Part shown: piece by piece, positions 10,493 through 20,021 of the stretch | Layout: the number at the start of each line of letters is the position of its first letter | Numbering within the stretch: the first letter of the stretch is position 1 | The notes under the pieces: generated by a model | Told to the model about the DNA's origin: nothing | Seen by the model: the letters and a program-made list of their open reading frames with translations, nothing else | Databases searched by the model: none | Position numbers and translations under genes: made by a program | Assembly: GCA_015499995.1 (NCBI GenBank) | Contig: JADNRV010000022.1 | Coordinates: 248,001-312,000 of the forward strand | Source of the DNA: Flammula alnicola | Taxonomy: Eukaryota > Basidiomycota > Agaricomycetes > Agaricales > Strophariaceae | Length of the DNA: 64,000 bases | Direction of reading: 5' to 3'

Positions 10493-12790
10493 GATGGAGA
10501 AATTGACGAAGCTCTACTGGGAGCAAAAATGACGATGTCAAACGATGCTCAGCAGAACCCAAAATACCGCGAGAGATTGGGTCAGCCAAGTTGTCCTCGG
10601 AATCCACGAAAGAAAAGGAGAGATCGATGGTGTATTCATGAGCCAGTAATTCAGCTCGACGAATGGAAAGATTGACTTCGGGGTTACGACCCCGACCACG
10701 GCCCCAAGCACCGATAACGCCTTGGTTATCACTGCGAACGAGGATGTGATTGGAGCGTATGCCACGCGAAACCATGACGTTCAACGCGAGCTCGACGGCA
10801 ACTGCCTCCAACCAACCAATGTGATGAAGAGGGCTGCGAGCACGATCGGACAATGCCCAAGCATCCCATCCCTCGCCGAAACCCCAAATGAGACCGATGC
10901 CCCAAGACGTTGAAGCATCGACGAAAAGCCCGACATCCTGGACGGGTAGGCGTGGGCGCAGGGAGCGAGTCCAGCTTGGGTTGTCCAAAGTGCGTGACCA
11001 CCACTTGAGGTCCGAAATTACTGATTTAGGAGGGTAACGATGGTGAAAATTGGAAGGGAAAGAGGATATGAATGATGCCAGGTTAGGTAGGAATGAACGA
11101 CCGTGAGGATAGACGAAGGTAATATGTGAGAGTGAGCCGTTCAAAGTCATTGTTGCGTCCATAGGCGCCGGCGAATTTTCGAAAAGCTTGAGAAAGTTAT
11201 CGACCCTATTTTTGAACTTCAAACGTTTCTCGTCAGATAAAGAAACATTCTTGGAAAGGATATCCCAGCAAAAGCCAAGATAGCTAAATGAAGAGGCAAA
11301 GTCCTGTCCCTTTGACTTATGCCAAGGTATGCCCAAAGGCTGCAACATGGCCAGCATGGACGTGCGGTCGTAACCATAAATGAAGGGATGCTCGAAGGAA
11401 CCATCCCCAGAAATGGGAAAACGGAAGATGACAAAATCGTCAACCCATTTCTTGACTGGACCCACACCCAACTCAGCCCAGCAATCAACCGTGAAGTCGG
11501 CGATCTCGCCGTGGTTGCCACCAGATGATGCGCACCCAAAAGGATGAACATGATCGAGCCAGAAACGGCCCTCAAAACTCACCACCGTGTAAGCTTTGTG
11601 GTCCGGATGCACAGGCACTGTGCGAAAGGCCGCTTCCACATCCAGTGTAGCTGCCTCCGCCCCGGCAGGTGCAGATGCGATCTAAGAAACATGAAAAACA
11701 TGAGAAATTGTCTGATGACAGGGAAAGGGAAACACCCTCAAAGGAGGGGAGAAACAATCCTCATCGAGGACGGAAACACCACCATCATGAAGGTGGGGAA
11801 ACACTGCCAATGCAGGTGAAAAACCCAACTCGATGAACCCCGAAAGGTTCCCACCAAGACTGAGCGGAAAAGGAAAGGGAAACTCACGATATGCTCGACC
11901 TCCGCGGCTGTCCCCCACCTGGTAGGAAAGTCATCGGAGTCAATCATGTCATTCACGGACACGCCAGTGCGCCCGCGAAAAGACAGATTAATCGCCATAC
12001 GCGTCTTCGTGACATTGCCATCAGCATCCACCTTGGTGACTACTTGCACCGGAGATGAGCGAAATGGGCCGCCCAAGATCTGCTCGAGCTGAGAACGAGA
12101 GAAAGGCCCAGACATGTGGCCCTTCTCCACCTCAGAATCTAAGTAATCAAGAACTGTCGATGAATGAAGAGAAGCCGAGGGGTGATTGGGAGGGGTAAAG
12201 GTCTCCGTCAGAGGATCCAAACTCCCCAAACAGAAACCAACGGACAGCTTGCGCACGATGAAAGGATATGCGTTGCGTAGAGAGTCGAATCTGTCGAGAA
12301 AAGACTGAAAGGCGGAAGGAATGTATGGAGTGACAATGCGAGCGCGCAGCGACGCAGATTCGTCGGAAATGGAAGGAGGGAAACCCGGGAAACTTGAAGC
12401 AAGCAAACTCGACGCAACCACCTCAGAGGCAGTCTCGCGAGCAAGCGAAGTGAGAGCGGAGTCCGCAGAAGGAACAGACGTGCAGATAGGCACAGTTCCT
12501 CTGTTGGCATCGTTTGGCGCCGCCGAGACTCCATGCGATGCAGATCGGAGAGGACGTTGACTTCGAGACGAGCTTCCTATCAGCGTATTTGCAAGCGACG
12601 ACCTCGCCGCGCTCAGTCTTGTCCTCTTTGCATTCATTGAACCTGTGTCCTGACCGGCCGCAGATGAGGCAAATGGGACCGCCGGACCTGCTCCCACTGC
12701 CTTTCGGAAACGACGACCTAGAAGCGTCGGTAGACGCAGGATAGGGCTCATACCGAACATTCGACGATGGTGTACGAACCGAACCCTCAA
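10485..12790 (-). CDS. Ngaro reverse transcriptase / RNase H
   Basis: The RT fingers and palm start near 12130. KTRMAINLSFRGRTG precedes a 206-bp intron (11887-11682). Splicing joins AAEVEHI to IASAPAGAEAATLDVEAAFR, which completes palm motif A with its catalytic Asp. WLDHVHPFGCASSG follows, then KKWVDDFVIFRF (the DD of the YxDD-box position), then the thumb and connection. The RNase H domain runs from about 10970: DVGLFVDASTSWGIGL (Asp), WLEAVAVELALNV (Glu), ILVRSDNQGVIGAWGRG (Asp) and DSEDNLADPISRG. The stop is at 10485. The open frame extends up to 12790 and overlaps the Gag frame for about 370 bp, so the true start is uncertain; frameshifting, splicing or reinitiation are all possible. 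The intron is rich in GGAAA/ACACC short repeats. Confidence 0.88.
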
Positions 12791-13715
12791 CGCCTCTCTT
12801 CCACCGTCCCAACTCTTCTAACAGAACACTGTGCTTGATTTCAGCAAAGCGACGAAGATAGGCGACCTCGTCGTAAGTGGTGGGGAGAGCCGCATACTCC
12901 CTGCGCTGCTCGATGTCGAAGGAAAGGATGGCGGCGAAGTTCTGACGCAGGTCACTGTGAGACGAGAGAAACTTGAAGTGCCTTGCCCAACGCCTATAAA
13001 CTCCGTCTGATGCTTCCGCTTCGAGGAAGGTCAAATAATTTGCCCACGCCTCCATCCAATCTGTCGGGTCCAACCTAGATTCTTCCGGGAATTGGTCGAT
13101 CTTGATAATATAGACCTTTGAACCATTGTGAATGAGCTGTTCACGAGAAAGACCCGGCTTTAGGAAGAGAATCTTTTGAGATTCTGCCAGGAAAAGTGAG
13201 AGTGGTAGGTGTTGCTTGTACTCGGCGAGCCTGATAACTTCAGGATGCACGCCGAATTTGTGTTCGCCAGTAGTCGCAGGAGCAGGCCGCTCTACCTCCT
13301 CGGAAAACAAAACCGAGGATCTGACGGGTTTGATAACCGGGATCGGATCAGCGGTGGCTTTCCCCATGGGTTTGATAGCACGCTCGACATCAGCACGCTG
13401 TTCCGGAGTGAGGAGAGCGAACCCCGCCAGGACCTGAGTGACATGATTGTCCTGGAGGGCCGGAGACGGCGAACGTGAATTTTCGGGGGACCCTGGGGGA
13501 GCTGGGGCAGCCTCGGTATCTGGAATATTGTCGTTGTCTACGAGGGGAACACCAGAAGTGCCCGCATTGGAGTTGTTGGAAGTAGACAGCGTGGGAGTGG
13601 GAGAAACATCGGCGTTCTCACCGATGTTCTCACCGATGATGGGATCACCATCACGCAGAGAAGCAGGAACGGGGTTCCCAGTCACGCCGGCGGGAGGATT
13701 ATTATCTTGAGCCAT
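12423..13715 (-). CDS. Ngaro Gag-like protein with zinc knuckle
   Basis: A single 430-residue ORF starts at ATG 13715, about 60 bp inside the A1 repeat. The first 110 residues are low-complexity (Pro, Ser, Asn). A helical capsid-like region follows (VIRLAEYKQHLPLSLFLAES onward; DPTDWMEAWANYLTFLEAEA; RREYAALPTTYDEVAYLRRF). Near residue 350 is a CCHC zinc knuckle, CLICGRSGHRFNEC (C-x2-C-x4-H-x4-C), and near the end a second Cys/His-rich cluster, CQQRNCAYLHVCSFC. The protein would package element RNA. The stop is at 12423. It is the first ORF of the element and its 3' end overlaps the RT frame. Confidence 0.88.
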   Translation of the reverse strand: MAQDNNPPAGVTGNPVPASLRDGDPIIGENIGENADVSPTPTLSTSNNSNAGTSGVPLVDNDNIPDTEAAPAPPGSPENSRSPSPALQDNHVTQVLAGFALLTPEQRADVERAIKPMGKATADPIPVIKPVRSSVLFSEEVERPAPATTGEHKFGVHPEVIRLAEYKQHLPLSLFLAESQKILFLKPGLSREQLIHNGSKVYIIKIDQFPEESRLDPTDWMEAWANYLTFLEAEASDGVYRRWARHFKFLSSHSDLRQNFAAILSFDIEQRREYAALPTTYDEVAYLRRFAEIKHSVLLEELGRWKRGVEGSVRTPSSNVRYEPYPASTDASRSSFPKGSGSRSGGPICLICGRSGHRFNECKEDKTERGEVVACKYADRKLVSKSTSSPICIAWSLGGAKRCQQRNCAYLHVCSFCGLRSHFACSRDCL

Positions 13716-13775
13716 GATGTAGGGTAAGATGAGAGAATAGGAAGAGTTATGAACGAGATATAAGCAGATGAAACC

Positions 13776-13963
13776 TCAGAAAAAATTTTCTCGACACTTT
13801 GAGGTGGAGGAGAAAAGAGAAAAACTCAAGTCACTCTCACGTGCTCAGCTGCAACTTTGAGCCCGAGGAGTCACTTGATTTTTTCTTGTTCTAATCTAGC
13901 TTACAAAGCACTAGTTCTGTGTTAATCGACTCGATATATCTCGATGAATAACTAGAACTGCAG
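13776..13963 (-). repeat. Ngaro repeat A1 (188 bp)
   Basis: This is the 5' terminal repeat of the element on the minus strand and reads as identical to A2 at 8598-8785. The transcription start and promoter should lie in or near it, but no motif is assigned. Confidence 0.92.
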
Positions 13964-13998
13964 ATTGTAGAGAGGCTTACACGTGATGTCTGGCCGGA

Positions 13999-14070
13999 CA
14001 GCCAGCCACCAGCCACCAGCCACCCGGACACCCGGTTTTTCCAAGTTCGAGATGTCCTCAGTTTAAGGCT
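13999..14070 (-). repeat. Right arm of inverted repeat flanking the Ngaro element
   Basis: A run of CAGCCACC units is followed by CCGGACACCCGG, TTTTTCCAAG, GAGAT and CAGTTTAA. It is the imperfect reverse complement of 7765-7834. GGCTGCGTTCGGACTCAGAA and a small AGAATGTC/GACATTCT hairpin follow directly (14071-14112). Confidence 0.7.
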
Positions 14071-14177
14071 GCGTTCGGACTCAGAATGTCACATTTTGAT
14101 GCGACATTCTGGCCTATATTTGGTAGTTTAGATTTAAGATTATCATCGCATGCTTTGAAGATCTTAGGAGAAGTCCT

Positions 14178-14850
14178 GTGAACCGATCAAACTTTGAAAG
14201 TCCGACCGTGAATCGTGAACCGCGCGCTGCCCGCCAAAAACACAGCCACACCTCAAATGGACTTCGCCATCGATTCACAACTTTTTGGCGTATGGGAACA
14301 GCGATTCACGACTTTGGACAGGTGCGATTCACAATTTGGACCCCTCGATTCACAATTTGGTTCACAACTTTTGGCAGGGAAATGGCCCGTATGGCGAAGT
14401 CTCAACAGACTTCGCCATTCCCACGTTGGACTTCGCCAGGCCTTCCCATCACCACACGACATCGACGTCGTCCTCTGCCCACCCATCCCCACATCCATCG
14501 CACAGCACATCCATCTACGCCTACGCTCAAGACGCCTACGCTCAAGACGATCACGCAAGGAATGGAAGGAATGCTGAATATAACCCAAGGTACCCCACAC
14601 GTTGCAGGTCGAAATGTACTCATTATACTCATTAGCTCATTAGCTCATTAGCCTCATCCCAGCTCGCCTTACCATTCTCGCACCCCCGTTTCTGCCACCC
14701 CAACCCGTTTCTACCACCCCAATTCAAGAATCGACGTCGTCAAGAATCGAATTCAAGAATCGATTCGACGGTCGATTTCAACAACCCCTGCTCACCCGTT
14801 TCTACCACCCCAATTCAAGAATCGACGAATCGACGTTGATTTCAACTCTT
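14178..14850. repeat. Degenerate simple-repeat zone (GATTCAC / AATCGA motifs)
   Basis: At least four copies of GATTCAC followed by AA or GA and a TTTGG core occur in 14270-14380. A block CCCGTTTCTACCACCCC then AATTCAAGAATCGACG occurs at about 14703 and again at about 14797, with extra AAGAATCGA units between. The overlapping ORFs in several frames are products of the repeats and are not called as genes. Confidence 0.6.
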
Positions 14851-14910
14851 TGTCGACGTCGAACCCCTCGCTACAACGCCTGCTCACCCATTCTTCTCTT
14901 AAATCAAATG

Positions 14911-15045
14911 CACTCCACTCCGCCACTCAAATCATAGCACTCCACTCCGCCACTCAAATCATAGCACTCCACTCCGCCACTCAAATCATAGCACTCCACT
15001 CCGCCACTCAAATCATAGCACTCCACTCCGCCACTCAAATCATAG
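14911..15045 (+). repeat. 27-bp tandem repeat, 5 copies
   Basis: Five exact head-to-tail copies of a 27-bp unit begin at 14911, 14938, 14965, 14992 and 15019 (unit starts CACTCCACTCCGCC and ends AAATCATAG). The unit length is a multiple of three and one frame stays open as repeated ALHSATQII. There is no start or homology to make it a gene. A CATAGCTC/TATAGCTC tail follows. Confidence 0.93.
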
Positions 15046-15606
15046 CTCTATAGCTCTCATAGCTCAACGGGCGTTGCGCAAGTTGAGCTATATCCGCTTC
15101 GACGCCAAGTTCTCGGAGTTTAAGATCCAGAACATAGTTGGCAAACATAGTTGGCAGTTGTGGCTTACAGCCACGGACAGCTCAGCAGCTACGAACCTGA
15201 GGTAAGTATTGTTATCGTTACGTGTCTTTTGAGCTGGTCTTGCTCACTGTTCTCCTTTCTCCTCCAGCGCTCCTTTATCCTTCCCTCCACTCTCGTTCAA
15301 CCACCGCTACCATCATTTGAGCTACCGCCGCCGCTCACCGCCGGCTGTCCCATCGTTGCCCATCGTTCAACCACCGCTACCATCGTTCAACCTTTGGCTG
15401 GAGCATCGAGACGAGAGAGGTCGTTTTGCGTGAGGGGCCGGCCGTCCGTCCTCGTTTTGCATGATTTACTGTACTGGAGGATCTCATTGTAGTAGACAAG
15501 ATGTGAATAGGTAGTACAAGTAAATAAGTAATATAAGTGAATAAAGTAAATAAGTAATATAAGTGAATAATGTATAAATGTGCTATTGAAGAAACGTACA
15601 TAAATC

Positions 15607-18600
15607 TCAACTTGACTCATCGTCGGTCATTCGCCGTTTCCGCTTCTTGGTCTGTAAGCTTTTATGAAGTTGGCTCAAGCTTTTTCCCCCTCGCAAACCT
15701 TCGAAGTACACGACAGCTTCATCGGAGCTATGTCCGGACTTCATTCTGCTGTCGATGCGGTGAATAAAGAAGTAAAAATTCGACCATATCTTGCGAGCCT
15801 ATGAATGATAAGTAAGAATTCCGTGAATACTATTATTACACATACTTTGTCGTCATTTCGAGGTCTCCAAGAGGGAAACTTCCGCCGATGTGTCTCCTGG
15901 CTCTCTAAGTTACCCCATCTCGCATCGATCAATCGCAATGCTGGTTTGCGGCCAATATCCTTAACATAGGTTCCCTCGTCCCATGCTTGCCAAAGGGATT
16001 TGACATCTGGATAGTCACCGAGGCTACCAGGCGCATATGAAGACCAAAGGGGAGAGGGATTTACAACCCTATCAAAGACGTATTGCCAGGTACAGTCGAC
16101 GGTGGTAAAAGCGGGATACGTCGAGGACAAGAAAGCGGACAGGGGTGGAAGAATCAAGTCATGTGAGGTATGTATAAGTGATTGACCAAGGGTGGCTGAT
16201 GGTGACAAGGGGAGAACGCGGTAGATATGTTGGTTAGATGCTGAAATCGTGGTTGGGCTCAATACATTACTAGATGAAAATGTTTCAGATGCGGCAATCT
16301 GAGCTTGAGCTGATTGTAAAGAAGGCCGAGGCTCGACAGATTGTGAAGAATTTGAAGGAGTTGAGGGCGGTGATGGTGAACTTGAAGTCGACGTTGGGAG
16401 TATGGGCGTGCTGGATGGGAAAAGATTGCGCGGAGAAATGGTTAATAGTGGGAGATAATCGGAATTAGGATGTGCGCTGCGCTTTGATGGGGAGAGAGGC
16501 TCAGTTCGTCTAGTAAGCACTGATAACTGTTGATTCATTCCGTGGAGTTGAGCAGCAAAAGACGAGAAGGCGTTTCGGGTTGGAGTTTCGTGAAAGGCTT
16601 TCTCTGGAACTGATGACTGATTATTCACTGCCTCTTCTCGGCGACGGAGGTCTGGCCATTGCTGAAGAAATGATTGCGCATCGGACCGAGATAAAACAGG
16701 GAGTTGCTTAATAATGCGCGAGTCAGGAAAGCGTTCTCGGATACAACTGATGGCCTGAGAAAGACACATTTAGGGTAAATGGTAAAGAAACCGTGGTTAT
16801 TCATTGCGTACCCTCCAAAAAAAAGGCCGAAGGTGCTGTAAAAGCTCCAAGAAATTGATAGTTCCTTGGTTTTTACAGCCGCGGACACGAAGCCTTGCTA
16901 ATTCACCCTCGCAGAATGGAAAAATTTCTTTTTGAAGTGCATCCGGAACCTGGACCTTCGCCCAAGGCACAAAGTATGTTTCGCCGACTGGAAATCCCGC
17001 TAATGCCACAGTGGACTGAGGTAATACATATTACATTAAATTTACCCAGCCCGAGTTGATAAGATAACGTACCGCTTTTGGTATTTTGGAGCCGTATATC
17101 TCTCGTCGTGTATTTCCTTGCCAATGGCCTGTAGCATCCACCTGATCTGCAGGAACACTATGTCAATAATTAATATATATCCCCTTTCTGATTTAATTGT
17201 CTTGTACATACCCCATTTCCTCTAAAACTGTCGGAAAACTTCGGCGGGGAAGATGGGTTCTCTTTTTTGAGGTAATTGAAGTATGGGAGAGGAAATTGCC
17301 ATACATACGCCCGATTGCATCTCCCGTAACCGCTTGATCAACAGTTCGTCCAAATAAAACATGAACCTAGATTGTGTGCGAAGTTGAGCCAAGATTTCCA
17401 TTAAAATATAATATAGTTACGGTTACCTTACGCCATGTTGCTGCATTTTCCCAATCCCAAGGAGACACACGAGACATTAGGTCCTCCTGATCAAACATGA
17501 AGTGAAGAAGGATAGCCAAGGCACCCACTGGACATCTCAGTGGATCTCGATGTGGTAAAACGAAGCTGTATTTCGGCTCTGTTTTCTACCGCAAACCGTG
17601 AGAAATATTTGGATATAAGTTTAGTGGGAACTGGCTCACCCCGGGCTGAGCAGTTTTCGTCTCATGGAACATGGCCAGAACACCAAGCGCTTGTCGATTT
17701 AATGGTGATATCCGGCCGTTGTGGTCTGTATAATCTGGAAGCCTCAGGGAAAATGGCTGGATGCAGGCCATTAGCAATGAGACAAGCTCATCACTTCGGT
17801 TTAATGTCGAGCATTGCCATGTCCATGAGAAATGAGCTTTGATAATCGACGGCACTATTTATAAAAGTAAACAAAGGTAGAGCTTTCAGAAGCGGGAAAT
17901 AGCTTACGTTGATCGAGTTTTTCAAATATCGCACTAGTAATTTCATTAAAATGTTCTGGCCGGAGTTCCGAATCCAGAATTGTGCCTTTGGTAATATCGA
18001 AGTCTTCACTCCTGAGAGTTATTTGTGAGATGAAAGCATAATTGAGTACAAGGTTAATCTACTCAAGGCGAATCCGCTGAGCTTGTACCATGACGGCCTT
18101 GTAAAAGTCTTGTGTTCGAGAATCTTTGGATGGTCTTGATATCTTGATATCAGGGTTTTCATCTTCCTGGCGTCGACGAACACGTCCTAACATAGTCATA
18201 ATTTTTTTTAAAGAAGCCTGAGTAAAGTTTTTAGTTTGTAGTCTAAAAGCTCAAGTGAACTTCGCACGTACCGCAGACAGTCGGCTGCTTGTTGATTTGT
18301 TTTCACCTCGCCTCGTGAAAAGTTGACGGGTTGCCGCGTACTTGAGGTAGGCAATCATGTGCTTTGCATCGACAATAATATCAGGCAGCTGTCCAGAATT
18401 TATTGCGATGGAAGCCCAGGACTAAAATTAATGGATTAGTAGATAGTATGGTTAGTCTCCGTGACCTGAGACACACCATCCACAACTTCAGTACCGAGTT
18501 CTCTGTTTGACGGCCCCCCTTTCGTCGTGTTTCGAGAATAAATTTGTCCGCCCAAGCTAATGCATCATGTGTTCTTGAATTATCTACGGCTTGCAACTCA

Positions 18601-19464
18601 TCCTCGTTATCTATCTCTGCTGCTTCCTCCTCGTCCTCCTCATCCTCGCTTTCATCCTCCTTGTTTGCGCCATTCTCTCGCATAAGTCCATTCTCAAAAT
18701 ATCTTTCGAGCGCCGCAGATTCTGCAAGAACTTGTGTCGAGTTAATTTCTACCGGATCAGTTGATGCACGATGCACATCTCCGACTTGGGATTGATGGGA
18801 TCCCTGCCCAGAGGGCTCGGATGGCGCATTTGTGTGTATTGTCGTGACTGTAGACGTGACAGTTGGGTTGGGATTGGGTGAAGGCGGAGGGAGAGATGTC
18901 GGTGAAGTGCTATAGAAGAATAAATGGCAATTCTTTCATTAGAAGTCATTTTAAGATTGAGAGAGCGCAAGCGCACCTTGATATTTGACGTCTGTCATCA
19001 TTCTCGAGACGGCTGACCAGCTCACTTTTCCTCCCCCCTACTTTCAGTTTCCGAGCTTTGCATTGCGCTTTCAATCGATCGACTTTGAGTACCGCACTAG
19101 AATAGATCATTAAGCACAGCACATAGATGCGTGAATAATAAGATAATAAGCCTTACTAGTTCGCAGGAACCGCGTGCAGCTCGCTTGCCAGCGTCGCATT
19201 TAGAGGTGCCGAGGGAATGTCCACCTGCATGGCATCTGTTTGGACCGAGGACCGGACTTGGACTGGTGTCAGGGACCCGTCTGCACAATAAGCATGGGTC
19301 AATGCTGAGAACGAAGATGCCGAACGATGAACTGGCTCACCTGCTGGCACGGAGTTTCCATCAACAATGATACTTCCATCTTGAGAAATGAACTGATTTG
19401 TTGTAGGGCTTGCGGTGATTGAAGGATTCAGAAGAACCGGGTCAATGTTGGAAAGAGAAGCCAT
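15607..19464 (-). CDS. Crypton-like tyrosine recombinase with SAP and GCR1_C-like domains
   Basis: This many-exon gene starts at ATG 19464 (MASLSNIDPVLLNPS) and ends with TGA at 15607. Domains in order: a SAP-like helix pair near 19095-18985 (LKVDRLKAQCKARKLKVGG then RKSELVSRLEN); an acidic linker (EDESEDEEDEEEAAE); a helical core-binding part; and a recombinase core with LNRSDELVSL (first Arg), SFVLPHRDPLRCPVGALAIL, THLPRRSFPTVLEEMGA (HxxR), GHWQGNTRREIYGSKIP (Trp and Tyr) and VALAGFPVGE. A Ser/Pro-rich linker follows, then a GCR1_C-type DNA-binding domain (DVKSLWQAWDEG, LIDARWGNL, THRRKFPSW, and after the last intron KARKIWSNFYFFIHRI with EAVVYFEGLR). This arrangement is that of Cryptons, which are cut-and-paste-like DNA elements using a tyrosine recombinase, or of a domesticated Ndc10/Crypton relative. 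Several intron phases were checked and are consistent, so it may be active. Element ends were not found. Confidence 0.8.
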
Positions 19465-20021
19465 GTTGCTCAGTGAACGTTTGCCAACAAGTCACGTCTA
19501 AGACTTACTTGTCTCTAATTTTTTTCTTCGCCTGCGGCGCGCCCCCTGCTTACGCTTACCCGATTACCCGATTTAGGACTTCACCCCGCGCCCCAGGACA
19601 GGTCACAACTTTTTCGTGAACCGCCCGCCAATTCACACGTCACAACTTGTGAATTACCGCTTTAGATTTCTCCTTGGGTTTCTAGGTCCCGTGCACATGT
19701 GACAGTCTGTGACGTCCCGCGTTCTGTTTGTTGATCAGACCGTTGCGTCTCGTCTCTTAAATAACTCTGTGATTGTTGTTGCACCCAAATTTCCTCTCGA
19801 CAAATATTTAGAGAAAAATCATCGTTGAATGAAGCAGAGAGCGCTCCGTCTTGACGGTGGCAGATACAGGGAAAGTAGGCCAAAAGCCGGCCTGATGAAT
19901 CGATGGTACTGCTACTTCTTTCTGCGAGTGTCGAAACATGTGTGATATTGCTCCCTTCATCGAAATATGTCCCAATTTTGAGTTTTATCCAGCATCTCAC
20001 CCATACAATAAACAAGCCCAT

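Larger units (their letters stand above)
8346..13963 (-). mobile_element. Ngaro-type tyrosine-recombinase retrotransposon, complete
   Basis: Read on the minus strand the element runs: A1 (13963-13776), Gag, RT/RNase H, tyrosine recombinase, B1 (8993-8790), A2 (8785-8598), B2 (8549-8346). This A1-body-B1-A2-B2 split-direct-repeat layout is the known diagnostic structure of PAT and Ngaro elements, which integrate by tyrosine recombination rather than with a DDE integrase. A1 and A2 (188 bp) and B1 and B2 (204 bp) read as identical pairs. No methyltransferase domain is seen, which favours Ngaro over DIRS1. Gag, RT-RNase H and recombinase all look intact once two introns are removed, so insertion was probably recent. 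No target-site duplication is expected for this class. Confidence 0.92.

Noticed and set aside
9177..13710. Plus-strand ORFs opposite the Ngaro genes
   Set aside because: Antisense shadows of well-supported Gag, RT and recombinase frames.
14178..14651. Overlapping ORFs of 110-157 codons on both strands
   Set aside because: They arise from the repeat zone, have no domain and are open in several frames at once, as expected from repeats lacking stops.
14911..15045. Possible CRISPR-like array
   Set aside because: The 27-bp units are directly adjacent with no spacers and the genome is eukaryotic; it is a plain tandem repeat.
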